From: Undaria pinnatifida
Lineage: Eukaryota; Sar; Phaeophyceae; Laminariales; Alariaceae
DNA length: 64,000 nucleotides
NCBI GenBank assembly: GCA_012845835.1
Contig: JABAKD010000022.1
Span: forward strand, 12,278,718 to 12,342,717
Reading direction: 5' to 3'
In this document: positions 1-10,449 of the stretch, one piece after another
Layout of the letters: every line of letters begins with the position of its first letter
How positions within the stretch are numbered: the first letter of the stretch is position 1
Made by a program: the position numbers and the translations under genes
The notes under the pieces: generated by a model
What the model was told of the DNA's origin: nothing
Databases searched by the model: none
Seen by the model: the letters and a program-made list of their open reading frames with translations, nothing else

Positions 1-1273
1 TCTTCCTCAGCAAATTATTCATCAAGGACAATCCCTCGTTGAAGCTCGGCCTTCGCTGGTGGTCCGCGCACCCCCCCCCAGCTGCCCCCGCTCTTTCCCC
101 GGGGCCACGCACGACACCGGCTGCAAGCATCGACGAGGGTGGTAAAGACTCTACCGTCGACCCGCTCGATGCCTGGGTAGACATCTGACTCTCTTCGCCG
201 GCTACTTCCGGGTTCTCAGGGCGGCCGTTTAGCGGTGGTGCAGACCGCGGGCGAGTGGAATCGGTGGTTTGATCACCGCACCCAACCGTTGACGTTGACA
301 CAGCTGCCGTCACTCGCGAGTCCAACGCGTTCCACAGTCTTTGAAGCTCATGCTGGACCCAGGAAACGTCGGCCTTCAAAGTGAGTCTTTCTTCGAGGTC
401 GCCGCCGCTGTCTACGCCTTGAGCTGGTCCTTGTCTCGTCGTCTCCTTTTCCGTGTCGTTGTCGTCGTCGTCGTCGTCGTCGAGGCCTACCCCACGGTCG
501 TACGACATAGATTCCTTAATATGGGAAACGGCGTCATCCAGCTCCGACATGCGAGTAAGGAGGTCTCTCCACTGAGACTCGAACAATACGTCGTTCTTCA
601 CCTGCCCTACGTTTCCCCTCGTGTTCGCCCGCAACCTCAACATAGCCACTTTAAGGCTACCTGCGCTGGTCCGCTCGCCGATAACCGGATGCAGAGCATC
701 GCGCACGGTGGCAAGCCTCAGAGCTAAATCTCGCCGCCCATTCGGACACAGGACATCCCCGAGCGAGCATTCCCCAGAGCTTGCGGTGTCATCTAAGCAA
801 GCTTGCCTCTCCCCGGCGATAAACGAGCACTTGTCTGTGTGGCCGTGGGCGGACAATGTATCCTCGAGGTTGGCGCAAAAGATCTCCGCGCGCTCAACGA
901 CATCATTCCAGTCGCCGCCACCGCCGCCGCCGCTCCCGCCGTCCGCCCCTTCTTCCGCCGCTCGATTTATGCCGCATGATCGCGAGAACTCCGCTGCTTC
1001 AAACGAGATGTTCCGGAGTCGCTCCAAAATTTTATCCGCCGGAAGCCCGCCTTCTTCCCACTCTCCCGCGGAGCTATCGAACGTCGTTGCCGCGGTGGTG
1101 GCAGTCTTGTCTACGATTTTTCCGAGGTCGGTAGAGAGAAATTCTGCGGCTGTTCCCGCCGCTTTGACGAGTCGATCCATTCGCTCTCCGTCGGTCTCTT
1201 CGGGTTCTGGCTCCAGGATAGTGTTCTGGGTCGGTGCGTTCTCCATTTTCATCCTGATTTCGCTTAACCGTCG
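1..1273 (-). CDS. Coiled-coil protein, most 3' exon seen (partial, runs off left edge)
   Basis: The minus strand stays open for about 424 codons from 1273 to the window edge, so the end of the gene is missing. The exon follows a good 3' splice site: CTAAC at 1302-1306, a pyrimidine-rich stretch and CAG ending at 1274. It enters in phase 0, matching the exon at 1913-2002. The first residues (RRLSEIRMKMENAP) continue the coiled-coil pattern of the preceding exons. The rest is rich in Glu, Ser, Thr and Gly, with a Gly run near 910-940 and an Asp run near 457-482 coded by a GAC repeat. An in-frame ATG at 1252 follows a stop further up, so this could instead be the first exon of a separate gene. 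The splice site and phase agreement favour continuation. No family is recognised. Confidence 0.62.
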
Positions 1274-1912
1274 CTGGTGTGTCTATGTAAATGAGGAAGC
1301 AGTTAGGGGAGGGAGAGATGGTTTTGTCTGTGTTTGGTCTGGTATGTGGCGCCGCGATTGGGTGTGTTTTTCGGATTGGAGCTATTAAAAAGCCCACAAT
1401 CAATCCCCAAAGGCGGTTTTGCTATCATGCTTAGATCTGTTGCTTCTATCGGTTTGGTGTGTGTTCTTTTTCGCCCACAATCCCCAAAATACTCTGCTAT
1501 ATATCCTCAGCCTTGTTGTGCTTAATTCGGTTGAGTATATACTTCGAAGTATTTATTTGCGTGGTCGCGTCGTACCGTCACAAATTCTTGAGAAAATTCG
1601 TTTGGTTTGAACCTTCATATTCTACAATCTCTTGTCGTTTAAGGTGTTTATGGCGATGTGCAGATGCAAAACGGTGAACAAGGTCCGCGTTAATGTTGAT
1701 ATCGCGACCACAGACGAAAGCGGAGGCATAACTTTTTAGGCTTTTTGGCGATGTGCAGATGCCAAAACGGGGAACAACCCCTACACTTATTTCACTTTCA
1801 CGACCATAAGCTCAGGGCTAGGACTAGGGTGATGCATGAAATGAGTACCCCTCCCCCCCCCCCTCTAGATATACCGGAGCCTTGGTCGGCACACGCTTGA
1901 GTGCCATCTTAC

Positions 1913-2002
1913 CTTTTTTTGGGTCTCGAGGTTCTTCAATCGCTCCTCGAGCAGCTGCAGCTGCCTTTCCTTCTCAGCCATGTCGTGAGATACCGCTGAC
2001 AT
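1913..2002 (-). CDS. Coiled-coil protein, internal exon (30 codons)
   Basis: Short minus-strand exon with an acceptor CAG ending at 2003 and donor AAG|GTAAGA at 1912. It is in phase 0 at both ends. It encodes a strongly helical charged segment (MAEKERQLQLLEERLKN) with Leu/Glu/Arg heptads, continuous with the exons at 2981-3181 and 1-1273. The 639-bp intron to its 3' side (1274-1912) contains two near copies of GGCGATGTGCAGATGC (about 1650 and 1747) but no gene. Confidence 0.6.
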
Positions 2003-2099
2003 CTGCCGTGATGATGACCCGAATGAGCAAGAAACGCATCATGGGCAACAAAAAATCCGGTTAACGGTCGGTAACAGATTAGTCCCGCCAATACCTCTT

Positions 2100-2640
2100 C
2101 AGGCAAAGTATACCACTGTAGGCACGTCGTTGACGGCTGCCTTTCGAGAGCCAGGACTGCCGTCAACCAACACCAAGTCCTCTTTATACCTAATATACTA
2201 GTTTTAGCGTGTGGAGTTCCTTGACGGCTGCCCGTCAAGGGGAAGAACTGCCGTCAACCGTCAAAATATACTAATTTTAGTGTTGATATTTCCTTGACGG
2301 CATCTATCCGTCAAGGGGAAGACTGCCGTCAACCGACGTCGAGACCTCATTAGACCTAATATATCTAGTTTTAAGCGTGTGGAGTTCCTTGCCGGCTGCC
2401 CGTGAAGGGGCAAGACAGCCGTCAAACAACATCAAGGCCTCTTTAGACCTCACATACTAGTTTTAGTCCGAGGAGTTCCTTGACGGCTACCCGTCAAGGG
2501 CAAAGGCTGCCGTCAGCCAAAATGAAGGCCTCTTTAGACCTAAAATACTAGTTCTATTGTGTGAAGTTCCTTGACGGCTGCCCATCAAGGGGCAAGACTG
2601 CCGTCCACTGGCTTCTTTGACGGGCAACGCTCTACATTAA
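2100..2640. repeat. Tandem repeat array with a palindromic hairpin in each unit
   Basis: About five diverged units of roughly 80-110 bp. Each carries arms CCTTGACGG and CCGTCAAGG separated by 4-7 nt; perfect 9-bp arms are at 2219-2240. Spacers are conserved (CTCTTTAGACCTAATATACTAGTTTTAG-type text). The array lies inside the intron between the coiled-coil exons at 1913-2002 and 2981-3181. Related single hairpin units lie near 20810-20880 and 37130-37215, so the unit is dispersed as well as tandem. Confidence 0.85.
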
Positions 2641-2980
2641 GTATCGCAAAAGCGATCATAGGACGACGTCCGCACCATACGCGTACCAAAGACTCAACGT
2701 TGCTCATTGCGCGTTTCGACGTGCCGTAGTGCAGAGTTTTGGTGTACGTTTTCTACCACTACAGCAGTGTACCTTGCTCGTGTGAAATCTTCCGAGATAG
2801 CCAATATTGGGCTTTACGAATGTGTACATTGGCGCGGTTATCGTGGGTCGCACGTGGGGGGTCCCATGGAAGCCCCAAGGGATACCCATGTGGGGCCCAT
2901 GTATGATCCGTGGGCGACCCCTGGGCGACCCATGAGAGGCTTCAGGGTCATCGCCGTATTCTCGCCCCACGTCAACTTAC

Positions 2981-3181
2981 CTTGCCCTGCACCACGCCTA
3001 CTGCATCCTCTACGAGCTTGAGAGCGCCCTCGCTCTTTTCGTAGCGCTCATCCACATCATCTAGTCTATCCTCATGGCGTTTCAGTTCGACGTCCAGCCT
3101 CGTTTCAAGCTCCTCGTGGCCGCTCCTTATCTTGCTCTCTAAATCTAACTGGCCACCCCTGACCATGTCCTCTATTTGTGC
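2981..3181 (-). CDS. Coiled-coil protein, internal exon (67 codons)
   Basis: Minus-strand exon bounded by acceptor TTTTAG (ending 3182) and a consensus donor AAG|GTAAGT at 2980. It is exactly 201 nt and phase 0 at both ends. It encodes charged heptads such as LETRLDVELKRHEDRLDDV, an almost uninterrupted coiled coil. Joined in phase to the exons on either side, it forms about 160 continuous coiled-coil residues. That continuity is the main evidence that these pieces are one gene. No enzymatic motif is visible; a structural or scaffold role is inference. Confidence 0.68.
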
Positions 3182-3878
3182 CTAAAATATTAGGCGGCGC
3201 GAGAAAATGCGAGGGCAGGTTGTCGACCGATCGGTTTGTACTGTCGTGCAGAGAGAGAGAGAGGGCAATGGATATAGGTTTGGATTTTGTTGGGGCATTT
3301 GCATTTGTACTGTTATTTTTTTACAAGTTTTTTTTTTTTTTTTACTGGTTTGTTCCATCACTCGACATGTCCACTGAAGGCGACGGCAGCAAGTCGTGGT
3401 TCGCAGACCGACAGACAGACCGACAGACAGACAAGACATCTTTACCACTGCTGCTCCTGCTTCACGGTACTACAGAGGTGTGGGCTCATGGTACTAGTAG
3501 TACTAATAGTACGGTAGGGATTCGCCTAATTTGTCTGGGGCATCTGACTTGAGGAAATGTACATGGTTCACGGATGCCCCAACAATAACTTAAAACTCAG
3601 TTGACATTGTTAAGAAGTGATACTCGTTTAATTGCGTTCGTTTCCGCTTCGCACATTTTGCGCTAGATGTCACCCATCCATTTTTTTTTATTTCATGTAA
3701 GTGATGCTCGTTTATTTTTATATTTGTACATGATGTGAAAATTCCATACCCCCACCCCAAAACTGGTGTTTGAGAAAAGCAACCGTGCAATCCGATGGAC
3801 AAACATCATAGCCTAAGTCACACGAGTAACAATGAAAAACACAAATGATATTCCACCGATATTGGGGAGTTCCTCACT

Positions 3879-3975
3879 TAACCCCTTCCAAGTCTGGAAA
3901 CCCCTTTTTTTGCGACACAGCGTGGAACTAGTATAAGGAGGGATTTTAGGGCTCTAAAAGGGTTAAAGAGCTCGC
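3879..3975 (+). repeat. Dispersed repeat (TTAACCCCTTCC ... GGGCTCTAAAAGGGTTAA)
   Basis: About 100 bp with related text at 34490-34585 on the same strand and at 16155-16265 on the opposite strand. Shared features are GACTGGAAACCC, a central TAGTATA.GGAGGGATTT and the end GGGGCTCTAAAGGGGTTAA. No coding content. It lies in a coiled-coil gene intron just outside MITE copy 1. Confidence 0.55.
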
Positions 3976-4010
3976 CAGCCAGAAATAATTTGACCAACAA
4001 GCGCTATTCT

Positions 4011-4338
4011 TAGAGCTGTGAGTCGTCACCAACTAGTTAATAGTCTGACTAGTAGTTATAATAGACGGTTCCAAGAAGTGTCCACTATCCGACTTAAGGG
4101 GTTTCCATCCTTGTAGTTAGTATTGTTCAATGCGGGAGGTACTTCTTCTTGTTTTTGGGGAGCCCTAATCGGCCGGGAGGGGCTGATCAGGCTCGCTTCG
4201 CTCGCGTGAACCAAGTCAGCAAGTCGGCTGGTCATCAGTTGACTTCGCCAGCCGACTTGCCGACTTAAGTCAGTTAGTTGGCTAACTGCACCTGCCGATT
4301 AGTTATTAGTCATGAAACCCAGCCGGCTCACTGCTCTA
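4011..4338 (+). mobile_element. MITE family M, copy 1 (TIR element)
   Basis: About 328 bp with inverted ends AGAGCTGTGAGTCG and CCGGCTCACTGCTCT. The internal part is palindromic and rich in GCCGACTTGCCGACTTAAGT and TCGCTTCGCTCG motifs. It is one of four copies in the window (also 4995-5331, 5530-5867, 9453-9801). It carries no ORF, so it is non-autonomous. No clear target-site duplication is visible for this copy. Confidence 0.75.
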
Positions 4339-4558
4339 CGATTTGACAATATCGCAGGTCGCGTGTGGTGGGTAGACCGTCCGCTTCCGAGCATGACAAC
4401 AGAAGAAAAATGGACAGCCGTTATGCAGAAGTTGGTGTACATTAAAACGCACCCTCTCTCGATTATGAAAACCTAGCCTAGGTAAGTATGTATGTTTCTT
4501 ATACATTATGGGTGCCCTGTATTGTGTATGTCACCTGCGTCGTTATTGAAGCTCTCAC

Positions 4559-4760
4559 CTTCATGACATCAACGAAGTCCTTGAATCTATCTTCTACGCC
4601 GAGCAAGCCAGACAGGTCTGCCACCTTTTGGTTTAAGGCCTTCACGTCGACAGAATTCTGCAAGAGCTTGTCCCTCACGCGGTCCACCATTCGCAGTGAC
4701 TCGTTCGTTTCGTCCAGCCGTTTCTCCACGACCGAGACCCTCGACCCCATCCGCACCGTT
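4559..4760 (-). CDS. Coiled-coil protein, internal exon (202 nt)
   Basis: Minus-strand exon after acceptor CTCCAACTCAG (ending 4761) with donor AAG|GTGAGA at 4558. It starts by completing a codon begun with two bases in the preceding exon (AG|A, Arg) and ends in phase 0. It encodes helical text such as VSVVEKRLDETNESLRMV and KALNQKVADLSGLL. It joins in phase to the exon at 2981-3181. Its introns contain MITE copies 1, 2 and 3. Confidence 0.66.
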
Positions 4761-4994
4761 CTGAGTTGGAGATAAGTGGAGAAAAATCCAGGAAACTTCT
4801 CGGGGGCTGTTCGGATTACTTCGAAAACACGTGGAATTTTGGGGCAAGATTGTCCTCCCAGATCACCCTCTTCGCTACACACTTGGATCATACGTGCAGG
4901 ACGGCGTCAGCTTCCATTCATTCCTTGTCGACTCACACGAGGAACTGCCGGTGAAATACCCCTTCAACCGAAAAAATTGAAAACGGGGGTTCGG

Positions 4995-5331
4995 TAGAGC
5001 TGTGAGTCGGCACGACTTACGTCACTAACTAGTTAATAACTTGGCTAATAGTTAGTCGTTTCCCAGAAGTGTCGACTATCCGACATATTGGGTTTCCATT
5101 CTCGGAGGAAGGAGTGTTCAATGCGGGGAGTCCTTTTCTATTTTGTTGGCGGGATCCCAATCGGCCGGGAGGCGCTCATTAGGCTCACCTCGCTCGCCTG
5201 ACTTAAGTCGGCAAATCGGCTGGTCGTCAGTTGGCTTCGCCAGCCGACTTGCCGACTTAAGTCAGTTAGTTGGCTAACTGCGCCTGCCGATTAGTTGTTA
5301 TGTCGTGAAATCCAGCCGACTCACAGCCCCA
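4995..5331 (+). mobile_element. MITE family M, copy 2
   Basis: About 337 bp, same orientation as copy 1. The left end is TAGAGCTGTGAGTCGGC and the right end GCCGACTCACAGC. GGTTCGG flanks it on both sides (4988-4994 and 5332-5338), an imperfect remnant of a 9-bp target duplication. It lies in an intron of the coiled-coil gene. Confidence 0.8.
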
Positions 5332-5529
5332 GGTTCGGACGATTACAAACCACGCTGTGTTGTCTCTGGCGGGCCGTTTTTCACTCACTCCGACTCGTGC
5401 TATGACTGGAGTACTGCGGCATCTTTTAGCCCAAACGTTTCCGACCAACGGGGCTCCTCAACTAGACTAACAAAAAATACCCTTTACACTGCAATACCTG
5501 ATTTAAGAGCGTCCATAACAAGTGAAAAC

Positions 5530-5867
5530 TAAAGCTTTGAGTCGGCTGGATTTCACGACTAATAACTACTTGGGTAGGTGCAGTCAGCCAACTAACTGAC
5601 TTCAGTCGTCTTGACGGTTGGCGAAGCCAACTGGTGACCAGCCGACTTGCTGGCTTAGGTCAGGCGAGCGAAGCGAGCCAAATCAGCCCCTTCGGGCCCT
5701 GCCCAAACAAGAAAGAGTACCTCCCGCATTGAGCAATCCTTCCTACGTCGATGGAAGCCCATTAAGTCGGACAGTCGACAATTCTGGGAAACTACTACTA
5801 GGTAACTATTAAATCGGATTAGTAACTACTGTAGTTGGTGACTTTAGTCCTGGCGGCTGACAACTCT
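5530..5867 (-). mobile_element. MITE family M, copy 3, with perfect 9-bp target duplication
   Basis: Inverted relative to copies 1 and 2. The ends are TAAAGCTTTGAGTCGGC and GGCGGCTGACAACTCT. AGTGAAAAC is present immediately outside both ends (5521-5529 and 5868-5876). A 9-bp duplication with TIRs fits the Mutator (MULE) superfamily, which is an inference from family knowledge. There is no coding capacity. Confidence 0.85.
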
Positions 5868-5879
5868 AGTGAAAACAGA

Positions 5880-7180
5880 GATAAGAGCGGTCAAACCGCC
5901 TTGTGATTTTTATTCTAAAACCTATATGATGCCCAATCGGAGATGAGAGCGGCAAATCTGGCCTGTTCACCGGGGCTCTCACATCGAGTACCTCGCTGTG
6001 TCGTTAGTAGAACAATTTTTGGCCAACGTTTTGCGTTTTTAATCGCTGTATGCCTAGGCCATGGGGTTGGTCGCTGGGTGACACATGCTACGGAAGTGGT
6101 TCATGCTTTTCTATTTTATTTTTATCCTCCGGCGGATGGAAAAATAAGGCTTAAGCTCACCACACTTCCACGTATTTTCATACGCGTCGAGTGTAGATTT
6201 AACTCAGTTGCTTCCGAAACCCAACGCTAGCTGGCGCACCCTTGGGATCCCACTGTAGCGATAGCGTGCATTCATGCTTTTTTTTCTGAGGTGTCCTCAA
6301 TTTGGGAGCTTAAGACCTCCCCCCGAAAAGTGAATCGGAGAGAACAAAAAAAACTGCTACGGGATAGAAAAATCCCATGGCCTAGGAATACAACGACAAT
6401 TCTAAAAAATTGACACAGCAAAATTCAGACGATTGTGGGTCAAGGAGCCTCGCCATTCAGGGATCGCTTCAGGCAAAAATTGCTACCTCGTCGTATCACG
6501 CGTTGGGCCACACGTTTTTGTATTTTGTCGAAGGCGTTTTTTGGGCGGGAAGTGTAGATTTTCCTCAATTGTGGAGTCCCAAACAAAATTGAGTGCCGGC
6601 CAATGCCGTACCGTACGCCCTTGGGAGAAAGCGACAGGCCCAGCAGTGCTAGGATCCGTTGCTAGTTTGTTGCTGTTATCACATTAACTCGCCGTCATAA
6701 CCCACGAGTGGTCTGTGGCCAAAAGACAGGCTTTAATAGTCCTGGAGTGGAATGATACCCATAGCAGTACAGGACACCAACTAGCAACAAAAAACAGAAA
6801 TGTTAGACTCAGGTTGGGTTTCTTTTTTGGGAGAGGGTTGCGCCCCACATTTAGTACAGAAACATGCTACGGTGAAAAAGGTGCACCAACCATTGTTTTT
6901 TGGGGGGCTGTTAACATCGTGAGGAGCACCAACCATTGTATACCTCACACCCCAACCCGTACTTTGAGTCAACTGAAAGTGCAGCCATTGTGATGATCAA
7001 ACCCATCGCCTACGTGGGTATGAAAAAAAAATCATATTGCAACAAAAAAATGACATCCCGGCGACTTTCGGCTAAGGAGCCCCCGTCATCCAGAACTAGA
7101 ACGACCAAAAAATAATTTTTCTATCGTCGCGCGCGTCTGCAGTGTAACGCCTCCAGGATTTCTTAAACTCCTGTCAAAAG
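5880..7180. other. Intron sequence without recognisable gene
   Basis: Part of the long intron between the coiled-coil exons at 4559-4760 and 7233-8236. Short frames exist on both strands, but none has conserved motifs or paired splice sites. No repeat unit stands out. Confidence 0.5.
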
Positions 7181-7232
7181 TCAATCTGCCTTTGTTATTG
7201 CTCTGTTTCTTGTTAGGTGTCCTACGCTGTAC

Positions 7233-8236
7233 CTGTCAGTTGCCCGCTGGAACATGACCTCGAACCTCTTCCGCTTTCGCCGTCGAATCAACTGGCAAAC
7301 TCGACCGAACGCCCAGATCCAGCGAAGCCGTGCGACGTGCCTCGCGTCCGACCCGCCGGAGGTGACTGATTCTTGCAAGGTAAACCCGCGCAGATGGTTG
7401 GCTCCGCTCGTCTGACGATGACTGGTTTCGTCTGTCAAGCTGCTGTTAGCTTTGAAAACGATGGCGTCGTCTCCTCTGGCGCTGTTGTTCGAGCTATCGC
7501 TTTGATCGTCCTGGTTGCTCGCACGGCGTGGATAGCCACCGCCGGGCACCTCTCCTTTCTGCGATGCTTGCACGAATTCCTCTTGATGAATCCGGTCTTT
7601 ACTTTCTACTGCTACGTTAGCAATTTCCGAAGTGCCGGCGGTTGTTTTTGCCTCCTCGACAATTCCTCTGACGCTCACACCTGTCCCATCGTTCTCCTCG
7701 CTTAGGCTTGCCACATCACGAATGTTTGCCGCGCCTTCAGTCGTTCGTGACGATGCGTCCACCACCTTGTACCCCCCGCTCATCGCCTCATCGACAACAC
7801 TCCTCATCGCCGCTAACCCGCCCTGCTGCAAACCTCCCTCAGCCTTATCCAGCCCAGCCTGGGGTCTAGCAGCGCCCATGCCACCATGATCGGCATCTGC
7901 CCCTCCTTGCTCTCGCCCTTTTTCTCCCTCTCTCTTGACGGTCGGAGTGCTGAGATTGACCTCCTCCCCAATGGTAAGATCACCGTTAACGCTTTTGCAG
8001 CTTTCTCCGGGGTCAACCTTGTCTTGGATTTCGGCGGGACTGGTACCAAGTTGTGATATTTGCGTGACGCCGGGTTGCTGCTGTGTTTGTGTTGCCGAGA
8101 AGCTACGCCGGCAGCCGGGAGATGCCAAAAGCTCCGCGGGTGTGCCAGCGCTTTCTAGACTCCCCCATGCGCTCATCGTGTCTTCGTCTGCCTCCCCGGT
8201 CATATGGTGGACGATATTCGCCAAGCGTGCTTCCAT
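7233..8236 (-). CDS. Coiled-coil protein, large low-complexity exon
   Basis: Minus-strand frame of about 334 codons. It begins right after an acceptor (TATATACCGCAG, ending 8237) with MEARLANIVHHM, which continues the coiled coil of the exon at 9160-9270 in phase 0. The remainder is rich in Glu, Gly, Ser, Thr and Gln, with no known domain, ending in a basic stretch (RRRKRKRFEVMFQ). A donor AG|GTACAG at 7232 leaves two bases that pair with the exon at 4559-4760. The frame stays open to 7181 if the donor is not used. ATG at 8236 could also serve as a start, so exon versus first-exon status is uncertain. Confidence 0.6.
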
Positions 8237-8957
8237 CTGCGGTATATACGTGCAACCGCGTAGCGCACGCGCGAAAAATGGGTGCGCGCGATGTGTATGG
8301 GTAATGGCTTAGAATTAGGTTAAGGCTGATGTATATGGGTATTGGGAGTAGTGGTGGAAGCAGACCTGTTAGCTTCGTCCGTCACATGGTGAGAGACGCT
8401 CGCCGGCCGTGCTTCCATCTACGTATCTTCCATCTGCGTATGATACGGGCAGCGGTAAAACCGCGTGCGCAAAATGGTAATGTGCGATGTATAGACGCGA
8501 TGTGAGTGCGGGGTGGGGGCAGACTTGAAGGGAGGCGCGCGTCTGTTAACCCGGTTGGGACCCGGAGGTAGCAATCTAAACCAAAGATAATTGCAGCCTT
8601 ACCAACATGCTACGCGCGTGTCACGGCTTCAATGATTCAAGAAAAGGAATTGTATTTAGGAGTCCAACTCGCATGCAAGGTGGCGCTACCCGTAGCAGAT
8701 GTTTTGCGCTTCGTTTACCGTGCACCTAGTATGCTGAACTTGTGTTTTCTTCCATGGATACGCTTTTTGTTAGCCTTTTTTGCAACACTACGGGCAACAT
8801 TCGAACTGAGCGTGATGTGAGAATATCATCATCAACACGTGACAATGGCCGCGGGCTGCGAGAGTTCTGGGAATTGAGCTAATGTAGGAACAGCATCATC
8901 ATGTGTCAATTGCCACGCGGGCAAGATTTCAGGGAAATGGGCTAATGTCAGAACATC

Positions 8958-9122
8958 ATCATCATCATCATCATCATCACCATCGTCGTCATCATCATCA
9001 TCACCATCGTCGTCATCATCATCATCATCATCGTCATCATAATCGTAATCATCATTATCGTCATCATCATCATCGTCATATCATCATCATCATCATCATC
9101 ATCGTCGTTGCCATCATCATGA
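8958..9122. repeat. CAT/CGT trinucleotide microsatellite
   Basis: About 165 bp of CAT with CGT/CAC interruptions, in the intron between coiled-coil exons 9160-9270 and 7233-8236. Poly-His and poly-Met frames over it are artefacts of the repeat. Confidence 0.95.
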
Positions 9123-9159
9123 TGTGACAATTGGACCTATGTGGTGCGCCGCATCGGAC

Positions 9160-9270
9160 CTGGGACGAACTCGTGTCTATCTTCCTCTCCAAACGATCCA
9201 GGCCGCCACACAAAGCCGCGAGAACATGATGGATCGACTTTGCATTCGTGGAGAGCTTTTCCAGGTGTCC
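9160..9270 (-). CDS. Coiled-coil protein, most 5' exon identified (37 codons)
   Basis: Minus-strand exon after acceptor TTTCGTGCCTACAG (ending 9271), with a weak donor CAG|GTCCGA at 9159. It is 111 nt and phase 0 at both ends. It encodes LEKLSTNAKSIHHVLAAL and GLDRLERKIDTSSSQ, a heptad pattern that continues into MEARLANI at 8236. Further 5' exons were not identified; MITE copy 4 begins 180 bp upstream. Confidence 0.5.
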
Positions 9271-9452
9271 CTGTAGGCACGAAATACAACGTGCAAAGTG
9301 TAATGGGAACGGTGAGACAGAGTCCGATTTATGCCCCCAACCACATCTAAATATAATGTCTGCTGTTGACCCTTTTCCATCTGGTGAATGAAGTGGTCCT
9401 CCTCTAATTCCCAAGTATTCTGTCCACCCAAACGGAAGTGCAGTGTCAGAAG

Positions 9453-9801
9453 GAGAGCTGTGAGCCGGCCGGATTTCACGACTTATAGCTACTCGGCAGG
9501 TGCAGTTAGCCAACTAACTGACTTAAGTCGGCAAGTCGGCTGGCGAGGCCAACTGACAACCAGCCGACTTGCCGGCTCAATTCAGGCGAGCAAAGCGAGC
9601 CAAATCAGCCTTTTCCGGCCGATTTTGGCCCCGCCCAAAGAAGAAAAAGCACCTCCCGCATTGAACAATCCTTCATACAAAAATGGAAACCCAATATGTC
9701 GGATAGTCGACACTTCCGGGGAAACAACTACCAGGTAATTATTAGTCAGGCTGCCGGTAATAACAAGCTGGTGACTTAAATCGTGACGACTCACAGCTCT
9801 A
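9453..9801 (-). mobile_element. MITE family M, copy 4
   Basis: About 349 bp in the orientation of copy 3. The ends are GAGAGCTGTGAGCCGGC and GTCGTGACGACTCACAGCTCT-type text. The internal GCCGACTTGCCGGCT and TCGGATAGTCGACACTTCC blocks match the other copies. No clear target duplication. Confidence 0.78.
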
Positions 9802-10440
9802 TCAATCTGGGTCTCGAGCAGCTTGCCGAAACAGGTGAGTATCGACTATTCAACCGGTTGAAACTCCAACTCACGATCTGATGCTATCGTGTGGGTGCTG
9901 GAAACCTCCTTCAAGGACGTCTCGTCATCATCACTTAATTTTGTCGTCTCATCAGCTCTAAAAAATATCTGGGCAAGGAGACTAAAAACAAGTTCCCTAA
10001 AACAACAGACTCAGAAATTACTAGAAAATGCAGGACACGGGACGCAGCAATCTTCCTAGAATTGCGCTTCAGATTTGGACTAGACTGCATACACACTCGT
10101 GGTCGTTGTGTTTATCCGAGAGGTACAATCAACGGGTAAACTCTTGGGAATTAAAAGGCGACATGCAGGCAGCGGGACGACGGCATACACACGCCTCTTA
10201 TGTACCTGTAGGACCGAAGGGATAGAGGCGAAGACCGCATGATGCGACACGTGATGCGACACGTGCACCCTGTCCTGAGAGACAACAACAAAAAACGGCA
10301 CGATTCTCCCTTCTTGCCACAAGCCCTCCCTCCCACGCATGCACGAACAACTCCCCCACCTCTTGTTATTTTGTGTGTGTGTTCTCCGTATGCACCCATG
10401 CTCCTGCCCCGTACGATGCTGTATTGGTACTGGCGCATGC
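9802..10440. other. No gene recognised
   Basis: A consensus-looking plus-strand donor (AAACAG|GTGAGT, about 9831-9841) sits just after MITE copy 4, but no exon with a partner acceptor can be shown. Short overlapping frames around 10.1-10.45 kb lack motifs. Confidence 0.4.
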
Positions 10441-10449
10441 AATGAATCA

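Noticed and set aside
8903-9130. His-rich and Met-rich frames on both strands
   Set aside because: They are translations of the CAT/ATG microsatellite.
9820-9841. Consensus plus-strand donor AAACAG|GTGAGT after MITE copy 4
   Set aside because: No exon with a matching acceptor could be found; the upstream side is MITE sequence.
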